64,000 nucleotides of DNA from Paraburkholderia monticola (GCF_001580545.1 NZ_LRBG01000039.1:186001-250000); one strand, 5' to 3'. Positions 37,165 to 46,636 are shown, numbered from the stretch's first letter. Numbers and translations are program-made. The notes: a model not told the origin generated them from the letters alone.

Positions 37165-37181
37165 CCACCCGGCTCGGGTGG
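37165..37181. promoter_or_regulatory. Perfect palindrome CCACCC-N5-GGGTGG (site A), before the CoA ligase operon
   Basis: CCACCC-GGCTC-GGGTGG lies 129 bases before the ATG of the ligase gene at 37311, at the head of the plus-strand arm. Identical arms and spacing recur at 46611-46627 and 59410-59426, each at a similar distance from a start codon. It is a candidate operator for one or both MalT-type regulators. Confidence 0.65.
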
Positions 37182-37310
37182 TTCGCTACGGCGTACGAGC
37201 CACTATCCTACGAATGAAGGGGTCGCGCGCAATCGTCGACGACAGGCACACCTCATAAAACAACGCCGGTGCGCACCCTGGCGCGCACTGAAGCTCAGGA
37301 GACAAGCGTA

Positions 37311-39191
37311 ATGACTACGCTCATGGCTAGTGAATCCACGGTAGCCCCTTACCGTCCCGTACGCTTTCCGGAACGGCGGCCGATCGTCGAGCGCCGCGCC
37401 GACGGCACGCTGACGCTCAGTTCGTCCAGCCCGCCCCCTGACATCGCGCAGAACAGCTTCGCGGATTTCATTCCCGAATGGGCCGAGCGCCAGGGCGATA
37501 GTCCGGCGTTCCGCGAGCGCGATCAGAACGGCGCGTGGCGTTCGATCAGCTGGCGCGAACTGTGGCAGCAAGTGCAAACGGTTGCGGCTCACCTGCTTGA
37601 AATGGGCCTCGGCCAGCAGCGGCCGCTCGTGCTGCTCTCGGGCAACTCGATCGAGCAGGCCGTGGTGCTGCTCGCGGCCGAGTACGTCGGCATCCCCGCC
37701 GCACCGGTGTCCCCTGCCTATTCCACGCTGAGCAAGAGCTTCGCGCGCCTCAAAGGCGTGCTCGAACTGGTGCCGCCAGCCGCCGTGTTCGTGCAGGACG
37801 CGACGCAGCTCGAACGCGCGCTCACAATCGCCGAACTGGCCACCGCGCCAGTGATCGCGGTCCGCAACGTCCAGCCCGCACAACACGCGTGGGCCGATCT
37901 TATTGCCGCCGATCTGACACCGGCCCGCGTGGCCACGGTGGCGGCGGCGCACGCGACGATTCGCAAGGATCACACCGCACGCATCCTCTTCACGTCGGGT
38001 TCGACCGGAACGCCCAAAGGCGTGCCGCTCTCCTATGGCAACTTCAAGGCGGTCGCCGCGTACTACGCCGACAACCTCGGCTGGATGCGCGAAACGCAGC
38101 CGGTATTCCTCGACTGGCTGCCGTGGCATCACGGCCTCGGCGGCGTGCTGAACATCGGGCGCTCGATCCAGTTCGGCGCGACCCACCATATCGACGACGG
38201 ACGGCCGTTGCCTGGCATGATCGAGCGCACCGTGCGCAACCTGCGCGAAGTCTCACCGACGGTTTTCACGAGCGTTCCTTCGGCCTGGGCGGTGCTGGCG
38301 CAGGAGCTGGAACGAGATCCGGTGCTGGCCCGGAGCCTCTTCGCCGACGTGCAGTATTTCGGCTACGGCGGCGCGAGTCTGCCGACGGACGTATGGCATC
38401 GCATCCAGCGCGTAGCCGTCGACACGATCGGCCAGCGCATCGTCTTTTCGACGGGCCTCGCCTGCACCGAGACGAGCGGCATGGGCACCTACTGCGGGTG
38501 GCCCTCGAACGACCTCGGCAACATCGGCGGCCCGGTGCCGGGCTCGGAGGTGAAGCTCGTCCCGCTTGAAGGCGGCGACGGCCGCTACGAGATTCGCATG
38601 CGTGGCGCGAACGTATTCGGCGGCTACATCGGCAACTCGACGCTCACCGCCGCCGCGTTCGACGACGAAGGCTACTTCCGGCTGGGCGACGCGGTACGCC
38701 TCGCCAATCCCGACGATCCGGCCCAGGGGCTGCTCTTCGCCGGCCGGGTGGTCGAAGACTTCAAGCTGATGAACGGTACGTGGGTTCGCACCGGCGCCGT
38801 GCGGCTCGGTCTGCTCGATCAATGCGCGCCACTCATTTCCGACGCCGTGATCTGCGGCCACGACCATGACTATCTCGCCGCACTCGCGTGGCCGAACGTT
38901 GCCGCCTGCCGGCGTCTCGCGCCCGAGCTCGCCGAGCTTGACGCGGCTGCGCTAGCCGGGCATCCCATCGTCGTCGCCGCGCTGTGCGAACGCCTTGCCG
39001 CCCACCTGGGCGGTGGCGCGAGCCGCACCATCGAACGTCTGATGCTGATGGCAGAGCCGCCTTCGATCGACGCCAATGAGATCGCCGAAAAGGGCTACGT
39101 GAATCAGGCCGTCACGCGCGCGCGCCGTGCCCATCTGATCGAGCAGCTCTACCACAGCGAACCGGCAGCGCATATCGCCCGCGCGCGATAA
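37311..39191 (+). CDS. Acyl/aryl-CoA ligase (feruloyl-CoA synthetase-like)
   Basis: This 626-residue adenylate-forming enzyme activates a carboxylic acid to its CoA thioester using ATP. The phosphate-binding loop reads LFTSGSTGTPKGVP (near residue 225), followed by GYGGASLP and a C-terminal segment EIAEKGYVNQ with the expected lysine. Length and N-terminus (RPIVERRADGTLTLSS) match the feruloyl-CoA synthetase branch, although members of this branch act on varied acids. AGGAG precedes the ATG. It is the first gene of a tight six-gene operon. Confidence 0.87.
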   Translation: MTTLMASESTVAPYRPVRFPERRPIVERRADGTLTLSSSSPPPDIAQNSFADFIPEWAERQGDSPAFRERDQNGAWRSISWRELWQQVQTVAAHLLEMGLGQQRPLVLLSGNSIEQAVVLLAAEYVGIPAAPVSPAYSTLSKSFARLKGVLELVPPAAVFVQDATQLERALTIAELATAPVIAVRNVQPAQHAWADLIAADLTPARVATVAAAHATIRKDHTARILFTSGSTGTPKGVPLSYGNFKAVAAYYADNLGWMRETQPVFLDWLPWHHGLGGVLNIGRSIQFGATHHIDDGRPLPGMIERTVRNLREVSPTVFTSVPSAWAVLAQELERDPVLARSLFADVQYFGYGGASLPTDVWHRIQRVAVDTIGQRIVFSTGLACTETSGMGTYCGWPSNDLGNIGGPVPGSEVKLVPLEGGDGRYEIRMRGANVFGGYIGNSTLTAAAFDDEGYFRLGDAVRLANPDDPAQGLLFAGRVVEDFKLMNGTWVRTGAVRLGLLDQCAPLISDAVICGHDHDYLAALAWPNVAACRRLAPELAELDAAALAGHPIVVAALCERLAAHLGGGASRTIERLMLMAEPPSIDANEIAEKGYVNQAVTRARRAHLIEQLYHSEPAAHIARAR

Positions 39192-39236
39192 CGCCATTTC
39201 AGAACTCACGTCGCATTCATTTTCAGGAACTTAGTT

Positions 39237-40376
39237 ATGCAGATTACACGTACTGTCTTTCGTGACGATCATGAAATGCTGCGCACCACGGCGCGGCGTT
39301 TCCTGGAACGGGAATGCACCCCAAAACAGACGGAATGGGACAAGGCCGGCCGGGTCGATCGCGAAACGTGGCTCAAGGCTGGCCGCGAAGGTCTGCTATG
39401 CCTCACGTTGCCCACCGAATACGGCGGCGGCGGCGGCGACTTCGGCCACGCGGCGGTACTCAATGAGGAAATCAATCGCGCCGGCCTGAGCGGCCTCGGC
39501 TTCGGCGTGCACTCGGACATCATTGCGCCGTATATCGCGCGCATCGGCAGCGAAGAGCAAAAGCAGCAATGGCTGCCGAAGGCGTGCAGCGGCGAATCCA
39601 TCCTGGCGATCGGCATGACCGAGCCCGGCACCGGCAGCGATCTGAAGGCAATCCGCACCACCGCGTTGCGCGACGGCGACGAGTACGTCATCAACGGCAG
39701 CAAGACCTTCATCAGCAACGGCCTGAATGCCGACCTGATCATCGTCGTCTGCAAGACCGACCCCAGCGCGGGTGCCAAAGGCGTCAGCCTGATCGTCGTC
39801 GAAGCGACCCGCGAGGGATTCCGCCGCGGCCGCAAGCTCGACAAGGTCGGCATGCATTCGCAGGACACGGCCGAGCTGTTCTTCGACAACGTCCGCGTGC
39901 CGGTGAGCAACCGTCTCGGTGAAGAGGGCAAGGGATTCGCCTATCTGATGGGCGAGTTGCCGCAGGAGCGTCTCTCGATCGCCATCGGCGCCGCCGCAAA
40001 ACTGGAAGCCTGTCTCGAACACACGATCAACTACGTGAAGGACCGCCGCGCCTTCAATCAGACCGTGTGGGACTTCCAGAACACCAAATTCAAGCTCGCC
40101 GACATCAAGGCGCAAGCCACCGCCGTGCGGCTGTTGGTCGACCACTACCTCGCCGAGCACGTGCGCCGGCGTCTGACGCTGGAAGAAGCGGCAATCGCCA
40201 AGCTGTTCGCGACGGAATCGCTCGGCAAGGCGCTTGACGACATGGTGCAGTTGCACGGCGGCTACGGCTACATGCTGGAGTATCCGGTGGCCCGCGCGTT
40301 CGCCGATGCACGCGTCAACCGCATCTATGGCGGCACCAGCGAGGTCATGCGCGACCTCATCTCCCGCAAGCTGTAA
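39237..40376 (+). CDS. Acyl-CoA dehydrogenase, copy 1 of a paralogous pair
   Basis: This 379-residue dehydrogenase resembles the long-chain acyl-CoA dehydrogenase/isovaleryl branch. The C-terminus has IYGGTSEVMRDLI, where the usual YEGT glutamate is Gly, as in LCAD and IVD; in those the base is an upstream Glu, matched here by CLEHTINYVKDRRAF (about 260). FAD segments MTEPGTGSDLKAIRT and LHGGYGYMLEYP are present. It aligns without gaps, over the same 379 residues, with the protein at 55249-56388 in the opposite arm. It lies 45 bases after the ligase gene. Electrons should go to the ETF encoded nearby. Confidence 0.92.
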   Translation: MQITRTVFRDDHEMLRTTARRFLERECTPKQTEWDKAGRVDRETWLKAGREGLLCLTLPTEYGGGGGDFGHAAVLNEEINRAGLSGLGFGVHSDIIAPYIARIGSEEQKQQWLPKACSGESILAIGMTEPGTGSDLKAIRTTALRDGDEYVINGSKTFISNGLNADLIIVVCKTDPSAGAKGVSLIVVEATREGFRRGRKLDKVGMHSQDTAELFFDNVRVPVSNRLGEEGKGFAYLMGELPQERLSIAIGAAAKLEACLEHTINYVKDRRAFNQTVWDFQNTKFKLADIKAQATAVRLLVDHYLAEHVRRRLTLEEAAIAKLFATESLGKALDDMVQLHGGYGYMLEYPVARAFADARVNRIYGGTSEVMRDLISRKL

Positions 40377-40406
40377 TTCGAACATCCCATACCAAGGAGC
40401 AGTGAT

Positions 40407-41591
40407 ATGACTCGTAACGTGTTCGTCGCCGGTGTCGGCATGATTCCATTCAAGAAGCCGGGCACCAGCGCCCCCTACGATGTAATGGGCGCGGGCGCCG
40501 TGCGCGAAGCGCTGGCCGACGCAGGCATCGATTACGCCGACGTGCAGCAAGCCTACGCGGGCTATGTCTACGGAGATTCGACCTGCGGTCAGAAGGCGCT
40601 GTATCACGTCGGCATGACGGGGATTCCCGTCATCAACGTGAACAACAACTGCGCGACCGGTTCGTCGGCGCTCTTTCTCGCGCGCCAGGCAGTGCAAAGC
40701 GGCGTGGTCGATTGCGCGCTGGCGGTGGGCTTCGAATTCATGCAACCCGGCGCGTTGTCCTCGAAGTGGAGCGATCGTGCGCCGGCGCTCGAACGTGCGC
40801 TGAATCTGGTCAACGAGTTGGTGGACCGCACCGATCTGCCGGGCGCGATTCGCCAGTTCAGCGGCGCGGGCCGCGCCCACATGGAAAAGTACGGCACGAA
40901 GCTCGAGACGTTCGCGAAGATTCGCGCGAAGGCGAGCCAGCACGCGGCGCGCAATCCGCTCGCCGTGTTTCGCACCGTCGTGAGCCCGGAAGAAGTGCTG
41001 GCCTCGCCGATGATCTGGGAAGGCGTGCTCACGCGCCTGATGGCATGCCCGCCGACTTGCGGCGCCGCTGCCGCGATCGTGGTCTCTGAAGAATTCGCGC
41101 GCAGGCGCGGCCTGCGCACCGACGTGATGATTGCCGGCCAGTCCCTGACCACCGATCAGCCCAGCACCTACGACACGCGCGACATGATTCGCGTGGTCGG
41201 CTTCGACATGACGCGCGCCGGCGCGAAGCTCGCGTACGAGCAGGCCGGTGTCGGCCCGGAAGACATCGACGTGATCGAACTGCACGACTGCTTCGCGCAG
41301 AACGAACTGCTGACCTACGAGGGCCTCGGCCTGTGCGCGGAAGGCGAAGCGGAAAAACTCGTCAACGACGGCGACAACACGTATGGCGGCAAGTGGGTGG
41401 TCAACCCGTCGGGCGGCCTGCTTTCGAAGGGACATCCGCTTGGCGCCACCGGTCTCGCGCAATGCTACGAGCTGACGCATCAGTTGCGCGGCACGGCGGA
41501 GCAACGCCAGGTCGAAGGTGCGAAGGTCGCGCTCGCCCACAACCTGGGGCTCGGCGGCGCGTGCGTGACCACGGTGTACAAGGCCGCCTGA
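40407..41591 (+). CDS. SCP-x type thiolase (lipid-transfer-like), copy 1
   Basis: This 394-residue thiolase is of the sterol-carrier-protein-x type, which cleaves 3-ketoacyl-CoA, including 2-methyl-branched forms. Cys82 in NNNCATGSSA is the nucleophile; His293 (ELHDCF), His343 (KGHPLGATG) and Cys386 (LGGACVTT) complete the site. These are retained, so a thiolase is more likely than the aldolase variants (Ltp2 type) that lose them. AAGGAG precedes the ATG. It is 30 bases after the dehydrogenase gene. A close paralog lies at 54035-55222, after the paralogous dehydrogenase. Confidence 0.9.
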   Translation: MTRNVFVAGVGMIPFKKPGTSAPYDVMGAGAVREALADAGIDYADVQQAYAGYVYGDSTCGQKALYHVGMTGIPVINVNNNCATGSSALFLARQAVQSGVVDCALAVGFEFMQPGALSSKWSDRAPALERALNLVNELVDRTDLPGAIRQFSGAGRAHMEKYGTKLETFAKIRAKASQHAARNPLAVFRTVVSPEEVLASPMIWEGVLTRLMACPPTCGAAAAIVVSEEFARRRGLRTDVMIAGQSLTTDQPSTYDTRDMIRVVGFDMTRAGAKLAYEQAGVGPEDIDVIELHDCFAQNELLTYEGLGLCAEGEAEKLVNDGDNTYGGKWVVNPSGGLLSKGHPLGATGLAQCYELTHQLRGTAEQRQVEGAKVALAHNLGLGGACVTTVYKAA

Positions 41592-41621
41592 TGTGCCGCC
41601 GCTTCCAACGGAGTGTTTGAG

Positions 41622-42062
41622 ATGATCGATAAAAAGCACATCGGCAAAGTGATTCCCGCGTTTCGTACGGTGGCCGAAGCGGGCCGGCTGCGGTTCTTCG
41701 CCAAAGCGACCGGCGAAACCAATCCAGTCTACTTCGACGAATCCGCCGCTCGCGATGCGGGCCATCCGGGTCTGCCCTTGCCACCCACCTTCCTGTTCTC
41801 GCTGGAACTGGAGCAGCCGGACAGGCGCTGGCGCGACGAGATCGGCATCCAGGTCGCGCGGATCCTGCATGGCGAGCAGTCGTTCACGTATCACCGGATG
41901 GCTTATGCCGGCGACGTGCTGCTGTTCGAATGCCATATCGCCGACATCTATGACAAGAAAGCCGGCGCGCTCGATTTCGTGGTGCGCGAGACCCGCGTGA
42001 CGAACCAGAACGGCGAGCATGTCGCCGATCTGCACAGCGTGCTGGTCCACCGCAACAGCTGA
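41622..42062 (+). CDS. MaoC-like N-terminal-type dehydratase subunit
   Basis: This 146-residue hot-dog protein belongs to the FAS1/MaoC-N type: RFFAKATGETNPVYFDESAARDAG (RFFAKATGETNPVYFD near 23-38) and FTYHRMAYAGD (about 88). It is followed 10 bases later by a second small hot-dog protein with a full hydratase motif. Adjacent pairs of this kind form heteromeric (R)-specific enoyl-CoA hydratases in which one subunit is non-catalytic, as with ChsH1-ChsH2 in actinobacterial sterol degradation. The ATG at 41622, with GGAG upstream, is preferred over 41613. Confidence 0.83.
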   Translation: MIDKKHIGKVIPAFRTVAEAGRLRFFAKATGETNPVYFDESAARDAGHPGLPLPPTFLFSLELEQPDRRWRDEIGIQVARILHGEQSFTYHRMAYAGDVLLFECHIADIYDKKAGALDFVVRETRVTNQNGEHVADLHSVLVHRNS

Positions 42063-42072
42063 GGAGACACGA

Positions 42073-42486
42073 ATGAGCATTCTGTTCGACAACGTGAAAG
42101 TGGGCGACACGCTGCCGCCGCTGACGCTCGCGCCCATCGACCGCACCACGCTGGCGCTGTTTGCCGGCGCGTCGGGCGATCACAACGCCGTCCACATCGA
42201 CCTCGACTTCGCGCGCCGCAGCGGCATGCCCGACGTGTTCGCGCACGGCATGCTGTCGATGGCCTATCTCGGCCGTCTGCTGAACGCATGGGTGGACCAG
42301 CGCCAACTGCGGCAGTTCGGCGTGCGCTTCGTCGGCATCACGCATCTCGGCCACCGCATCACCTGTACGGGCCGCGTCGTCGAGAAGTTCGAGGCGGACG
42401 GCGAGCGCCGCGTGAAAGTGGAAATTCAAACGGCCAATCAGTATGGCGAACCGCGCGTTCTCGGCGACGCCGTGATCGCCCTGTAA
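42073..42486 (+). CDS. MaoC-type enoyl-CoA hydratase subunit (catalytic)
   Basis: This 137-residue hot-dog hydratase has the hydratase-2 motif: Asp36 and His41 in ASGDHNAVHID, with FAHGMLSMAYLGRLL following. It adds water to trans-2-enoyl-CoA, giving the (R)-3-hydroxy product. GAGGAG precedes the ATG. It pairs with the preceding hot-dog protein (10-base gap) and precedes an SDR, the same hydratase-then-dehydrogenase order as in peroxisomal multifunctional enzyme 2. Confidence 0.88.
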   Translation: MSILFDNVKVGDTLPPLTLAPIDRTTLALFAGASGDHNAVHIDLDFARRSGMPDVFAHGMLSMAYLGRLLNAWVDQRQLRQFGVRFVGITHLGHRITCTGRVVEKFEADGERRVKVEIQTANQYGEPRVLGDAVIAL

Positions 42487-42511
42487 ATGAATCAATCAAG
42501 GAGACAAGGAA

Positions 42512-43336
42512 ATGGGAAAGCTTGACGGTAAGGTAGCGCTCGTCACCGGTTCGGGGCGCGGCATCGGCCGTGCGATCGCCGAGAAACTGGCGAGCGAAGG
42601 CGCGCGCCTCGTGATCAACGATCTCGACGCCGACCCGGCGCACGAAACGGTCGAAGTTTTGAAGAAGATGGGCACGGATGCCGTCGCCTGCGTGGGCAAC
42701 GTGGGTGCACCGGACTTCGCGGACCGCTTCATCAACACGGCGATGAGCACGTACAAAGGCATCGACATCATCGTCAACAACGCGGGCTATACGTGGGACG
42801 ACGTGATCCAGAAGATGACCGACGAGCAGTGGTACGCGATCATCGACTGCCACATGACCGCGCCGTTTCGCATCCTGCGTGCCGCGTATCCGCACGTCAA
42901 GGCGCTGCACGCCGCCGACAAGGAAGCCGGCCGCGACGTGTATCGCAAGATCGTGAACATCTCGTCGACGTCCGCGCTCAACGGCAATGCCGGGCAGATG
43001 AACTACTCGTCGGCCAAGGCCGGTGTGATCGGCATGACCCGCGCGCTGTCGCGCGAATGGGGGCGCTTTAACGTCAACGTCAATTGCGTCGCGTTCGGTC
43101 TGATCCACACACGCATGACGACCGCCGACGCCCATGCGGGCGCAACCGTGAATATCGAAGGACGCGATATCCGCGTGGGGGTCAATCCCGAGGCGCTCAG
43201 GATGCACGCGCAGCGCAATCCGCTCGGCCGTGGCGGCACGCCGGAAGAAGCGGCAGGCGGCGTCTACCTGTTCTGCTCGCCCGAGTCGAACTACATCACC
43301 GGCCAGACCATCGCGGTCGCGGGCAATCTGCAGTAA
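42512..43336 (+). CDS. Short-chain dehydrogenase/reductase (3-hydroxyacyl-CoA type), arm 1
   Basis: This 274-residue SDR has the cofactor motif TGSGRGIG (12-19), NNAG near residue 91 and the catalytic Ser152, Tyr165 and Lys169. It probably oxidises the 3-hydroxyacyl-CoA formed by the preceding MaoC pair. It is the last gene of the plus-strand operon (ligase, dehydrogenase, thiolase, two MaoC, SDR) and ends 188 bases before a strong hairpin. A plain FabG-like reductase is the alternative. Confidence 0.88.
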   Translation: MGKLDGKVALVTGSGRGIGRAIAEKLASEGARLVINDLDADPAHETVEVLKKMGTDAVACVGNVGAPDFADRFINTAMSTYKGIDIIVNNAGYTWDDVIQKMTDEQWYAIIDCHMTAPFRILRAAYPHVKALHAADKEAGRDVYRKIVNISSTSALNGNAGQMNYSSAKAGVIGMTRALSREWGRFNVNVNCVAFGLIHTRMTTADAHAGATVNIEGRDIRVGVNPEALRMHAQRNPLGRGGTPEEAAGGVYLFCSPESNYITGQTIAVAGNLQ

Positions 43337-43523
43337 TGCGCGAAGGCCCGGCGGTAGTCCGGGGCTTCTCCTTCGCTGGCATGCCTCGATACGCATGCCA
43401 GCGTTTTCGTCTGCGGCGTCGGGCGCATATGTTTCGATCCGTGCGCCCTCGGCGTGCTCGAAGTGTTCGACGCGAACGTCGCGATGACGGCACGAACGGG
43501 TATTCACAGGTGTAGCCGCGATG

Positions 43524-43562
43524 AAAAAAGGGCATCGCTGCGCGATGCAGCGATGCCCTTTC
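43524..43562. terminator. Bidirectional rho-independent terminator at the meeting point of the two arms
   Basis: AAAGGGCATCGCTGC (43527-43541) and GCAGCGATGCCCTTT (43547-43561) form a perfect 15-bp stem with a five-base loop. An A run precedes it on the plus strand (43524-43529), so minus-strand transcripts from etfA get a U tract; plus-strand transcripts get a shorter one. It lies between the stops of the SDR and etfA. The rest of this 250-base gap (43337-43587) holds no gene I can support. Confidence 0.88.
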
Positions 43563-43587
43563 GCCTGTCCGGAGTCGATGGAACGCG

Positions 43588-44532
43588 TCAGAGCGCGTCG
43601 ACCAGTTGCGGCACAGCGTCAAAGAGATCGGCATGAAGCCCGTAATCGGCGATGCTGAAGATCGGCGCCTCCGGATCCTTGTTGATCGCGACGATCACCT
43701 TCGAATCCTTCATCCCGGCCAGATGCTGAATCGCACCTGAGATGCCGCATGCCACATACAGTTGCGGCGCGACGATCTTGCCCGTCTGACCGACCTGCCA
43801 GTCGTTCGGCGCGAGTCCCGCGTCGACTGCCGCGCGGCTCGCGCCGAGCGCGGCGCCGAGTTTGTCGGCGAGCGGCGTGAGGACCTCGGCGAATTTCTCG
43901 CTGCTGCCGAGCGCGCGGCCGCCGCTCACGACGATCTGCGCGTCGCCCAGTTCCGGCCGATCGTTCTTTGCAACCACACGCTCGATGAACGCGGACAAGC
44001 CGCTGTCGGCCACCGGCTCGACCTTGTCGATCCGCGCCGCGCCGTCTTCGGCCGCTACGGCGTCGAAGCCCGTCACACGCACGGTCAGCACCTTCAGCGG
44101 ATCGCTGCTTTGCACCGTCACCAGCGCGTTGCCGGCGTAGATGGGGCGCTGGAACGTGTCGGGGCTCACCACCCGTACGATTTCAGAGACCTGCGCCACG
44201 TCGAGCAGCGCCGCGACGCGTGGCGCGACATTCTTGCCCGCACTGGTGGCGGGAAACAGAATGTGGCTGTAACCCGTGGCGAGCGCGACAACCTGAGCCG
44301 CGCAGTTTTCGGCGAGACCGTTGGCGAGATGCGGCGCGTCCGCATGCAGCACGCGCGCTATGCCGGCGATCGCGGCGGCGGCTTTGGCTGCGCCCTCTGC
44401 CTCATGTCCGGCAACGAGCACATGAACCTCGGCGCCGCATTGCAGCGCTGCCGCCACCGTGTTCAACGTGGCCGTCCTGATCGAAACATGGTCGTGTTCA
44501 GCCACGACCAGCACTTGATTGGTTGCTGTCAT
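43588..44532 (-). CDS. etfA: Electron transfer flavoprotein alpha subunit
   Basis: This 314-residue FAD-binding subunit is paired with EtfB. The C-terminal FAD domain shows VVSGGRALGSSEKF, GASRAAVDAG, VGQTGKIVAPQLYVACGISGAIQH (GQTGKIVAPQLY near 250) and NKDPEAPIF. It accepts electrons from acyl-CoA dehydrogenases and delivers them to ETF-QO. It is the last gene of racemase-etfB-etfA, 10 bases after etfB. It is probably a dedicated copy for the island's dehydrogenases. Confidence 0.95.
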   Translation of the reverse strand: MTATNQVLVVAEHDHVSIRTATLNTVAAALQCGAEVHVLVAGHEAEGAAKAAAAIAGIARVLHADAPHLANGLAENCAAQVVALATGYSHILFPATSAGKNVAPRVAALLDVAQVSEIVRVVSPDTFQRPIYAGNALVTVQSSDPLKVLTVRVTGFDAVAAEDGAARIDKVEPVADSGLSAFIERVVAKNDRPELGDAQIVVSGGRALGSSEKFAEVLTPLADKLGAALGASRAAVDAGLAPNDWQVGQTGKIVAPQLYVACGISGAIQHLAGMKDSKVIVAINKDPEAPIFSIADYGLHADLFDAVPQLVDAL

Positions 44533-44542
44533 ATCGATTCCC

Positions 44543-45292
44543 TCAGATGACTTTGGCTTCGTTCCGGAGCTTCTCGATCAGCGCCGCGACGTCGGGCACC
44601 TTCACGCCTGCGCTGCGCCCAGCCGGCTCGGCCGTATCGAGTGTCTTCAGACGCGGCGCGACATCCACGCCGAGGTGATCCGGCGTCACGACATCCAGCG
44701 GCTTCTTCTTCGCCTTCATGATGTTGGGCAACGTCGCATAGCGCGGCTCGTTCAGGCGCAGGTCGGTGGTAACCACCGCTGGCAGCTTGAGGCGCAATGT
44801 CTCGAGTCCTCCATCGATTTCACGTGTGACGTCCGCGCAATCGCCGACCAGTTCCACCCGGCTCGCAAATGTGGCCTGGCCCATGCCCGCGAGCGCAGCC
44901 AGCATCTGCCCAGTCTGGTTGCAGTCGTTATCGATGGCCTGTTTGCCGAGGATCACCAGTTGCGGTTGCTCCCTGTCGACCAGCGCCTTCAGCAGTTTCG
45001 CGACGGCGAGCGGCTGCAGCTCGGCATCCGTTTCGACCAGAATGCCGCGATCCGCGCCGATCGCCATCGCGGTGCGCAAGGTCTCCTGACAGGCGTTCGT
45101 GCCGCACGACACCGCGACCACTTCGCTCACCACGCCCTTCTCCCTCAGACGAACCGCTTCCTCGACCGCAATTTCGTCGAACGGATTGATGCTCATCTTG
45201 ACGTTCGACAGATCGACGCCCGTGCCGTCCGACCTGACGCGAACCTTGACGTTGAAATCCACCACGCGTTTGACCGCGACCAAAACTCTCAT
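44543..45292 (-). CDS. etfB: Electron transfer flavoprotein beta subunit
   Basis: This 249-residue AMP-binding subunit has the family signature VAVKRVVDFNVKVRV at the start, SINPFDEIAVEEAVRLRE near 35-52 and the acyl-CoA dehydrogenase recognition-loop region around residue 190. AGGAG precedes the ATG. It lies 39 bases after the racemase gene and 10 before etfA. Together they form a housekeeping-type ETF placed under the control of the island. Confidence 0.95.
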   Translation of the reverse strand: MRVLVAVKRVVDFNVKVRVRSDGTGVDLSNVKMSINPFDEIAVEEAVRLREKGVVSEVVAVSCGTNACQETLRTAMAIGADRGILVETDAELQPLAVAKLLKALVDREQPQLVILGKQAIDNDCNQTGQMLAALAGMGQATFASRVELVGDCADVTREIDGGLETLRLKLPAVVTTDLRLNEPRYATLPNIMKAKKKPLDVVTPDHLGVDVAPRLKTLDTAEPAGRSAGVKVPDVAALIEKLRNEAKVI

Positions 45293-45331
45293 CTGTTGTC
45301 TCCTGAACCCAACTCTTTTTTCCGATGATGC

Positions 45332-46492
45332 TCAAGCTTCAGGCCGGTAACCCAGACCCTGTTCGCGCATGCGTTCGAGCGCGGTCTCGTCGAAGCCCCA
45401 GTCGCGCAACGCGGCGAGGCCGCCTTCGCCGCGCTGTGGCGCAGGCTTGGCGATCGTCGACGGCGTCGCCGAAAAACGCGGCGCAGGCGCGGGCTGCACC
45501 ACGCCCGACACCTCGACGAAGCTGCCGCGAGCACGGTGCTGCGGATGCGCCGGCGCTTCCGAGAAACTCAGCACCGGCGCGACGCACGCGTCACTGCCGT
45601 CGAACACCGCGCACCATTCGTCGCGCGTTCGCGTGAGAAACGCCGCGGCAAATCGTTCCCGCAATACGGGCCAGCCGCTTCGGTCGTGTTGTCCGGGCAG
45701 GCCTGCATCCGCGAGACCGAGCTTGGTCAGTAGCTCGGCATAAAAGCGCCCTTCGACCGCGCCGACCGACATGTACCCGCCATCACGCGTGCGATAGCTG
45801 TCATACCAGGGCGTGCCGCCGTCCAGCAGATTGCTGCCGCGCTCCTCCCGCCAGTTGCCCGACGCGAGCAGCCCCCAGATCACCGAGCCCAGCTGCGCCG
45901 CGCCTTCGATCATCGCGGCATCGACCACTTGCCCCTCGCCGCCGCGCTGAACGTTGAACAACGCCGCTACGACGCCCAACCCCAGCAGCATGCCGCCACC
46001 ACCGTAGTCGCCCACCAGATTCAAAGGGGGTACCGGCGGCCCGTCGGCGCGCCCAATGCCGGACAGGACGCCCGACAGCGCGATGTAGTTGAGGTCGTGG
46101 CCCGCGCGTTGCGCGAGCGGACCGGTCTGCCCCCACCCAGTCATGCGGCCGTACACGAGACGCGGATTGCGAGCCAACGCGGCTTGCGGCCCGAGCCCGA
46201 GGCGCTCCATCGTGCCGGGACGAAATCCTTCGATCACGACGTCGGCGCGCGACATCAGATCCAGCGCGGCCTCGGCCGCGCGAGGTTCTTTCAGATCGAG
46301 CGTGACCGAGCGGCGCCCGCGCCCGGTGACGTCCGCACGCTTGCCGTTGGTCTTCGGCCCCAGGTCCTGCGGCGCAAGCGGCCGGTCGATACGCAATACG
46401 TCCGCGCCCATGTCGGCGAGCAACATGGCACCGAACGGCCCTGGGCCAATGGCCTCGAATTCCAGCACGCGAATACCGCTCAAAACACCCAT
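45332..46492 (-). CDS. Alpha-methylacyl-CoA racemase (CaiB/family III)
   Basis: This 386-residue family III protein epimerises the 2-methyl centre of 2-methylacyl-CoA. His132 and Asp162 form the catalytic pair and Glu247 is also kept; these are the residues known from Mycobacterium tuberculosis MCR (His126, Asp156, Glu241) with a constant offset of six. CoA-transferases of the family have a catalytic Asp in a different setting, so racemase is favoured. The ATG at 46492 has GGAGG upstream; the frame to 46570 is unsupported. It heads the racemase-etfB-etfA unit, 118 bases from a perfect palindrome. Confidence 0.85.
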   Translation of the reverse strand: MGVLSGIRVLEFEAIGPGPFGAMLLADMGADVLRIDRPLAPQDLGPKTNGKRADVTGRGRRSVTLDLKEPRAAEAALDLMSRADVVIEGFRPGTMERLGLGPQAALARNPRLVYGRMTGWGQTGPLAQRAGHDLNYIALSGVLSGIGRADGPPVPPLNLVGDYGGGGMLLGLGVVAALFNVQRGGEGQVVDAAMIEGAAQLGSVIWGLLASGNWREERGSNLLDGGTPWYDSYRTRDGGYMSVGAVEGRFYAELLTKLGLADAGLPGQHDRSGWPVLRERFAAAFLTRTRDEWCAVFDGSDACVAPVLSFSEAPAHPQHRARGSFVEVSGVVQPAPAPRFSATPSTIAKPAPQRGEGGLAALRDWGFDETALERMREQGLGYRPEA

Positions 46493-46610
46493 CGTCCCTC
46501 CACGCTCTGATTTGCTTGACGGTGAAGCTTGCCCACCGTCTCTGGCCGGCAATGATCCATGCATCGGCATTGCCTCAGTGGAAGTAAGCCAGAATGCGCG
46601 GTGATCCGGA

Positions 46611-46627
46611 CCACCCCGGCCGGGTGG
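46611..46627. promoter_or_regulatory. Perfect palindrome CCACCC-N5-GGGTGG (site B), before racemase-etfBA
   Basis: CCACCC-CGGCC-GGGTGG lies in the 144-base gap between the CoA ligase stop and the racemase start, 118 bases upstream of the racemase ATG. It marks a likely internal promoter, so racemase-etfBA can be expressed as its own unit within the minus-strand arm. Confidence 0.65.
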
Positions 46628-46636
46628 CGGGTCGCA

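Noticed and set aside
39396..42149. 917-residue open frame on the minus strand
   Set aside because: It is antisense to the dehydrogenase, thiolase and MaoC genes, which have clear motifs and ribosome sites; long antisense frames are common in this high-GC codon pattern. The product is His/Arg-rich without any family feature.
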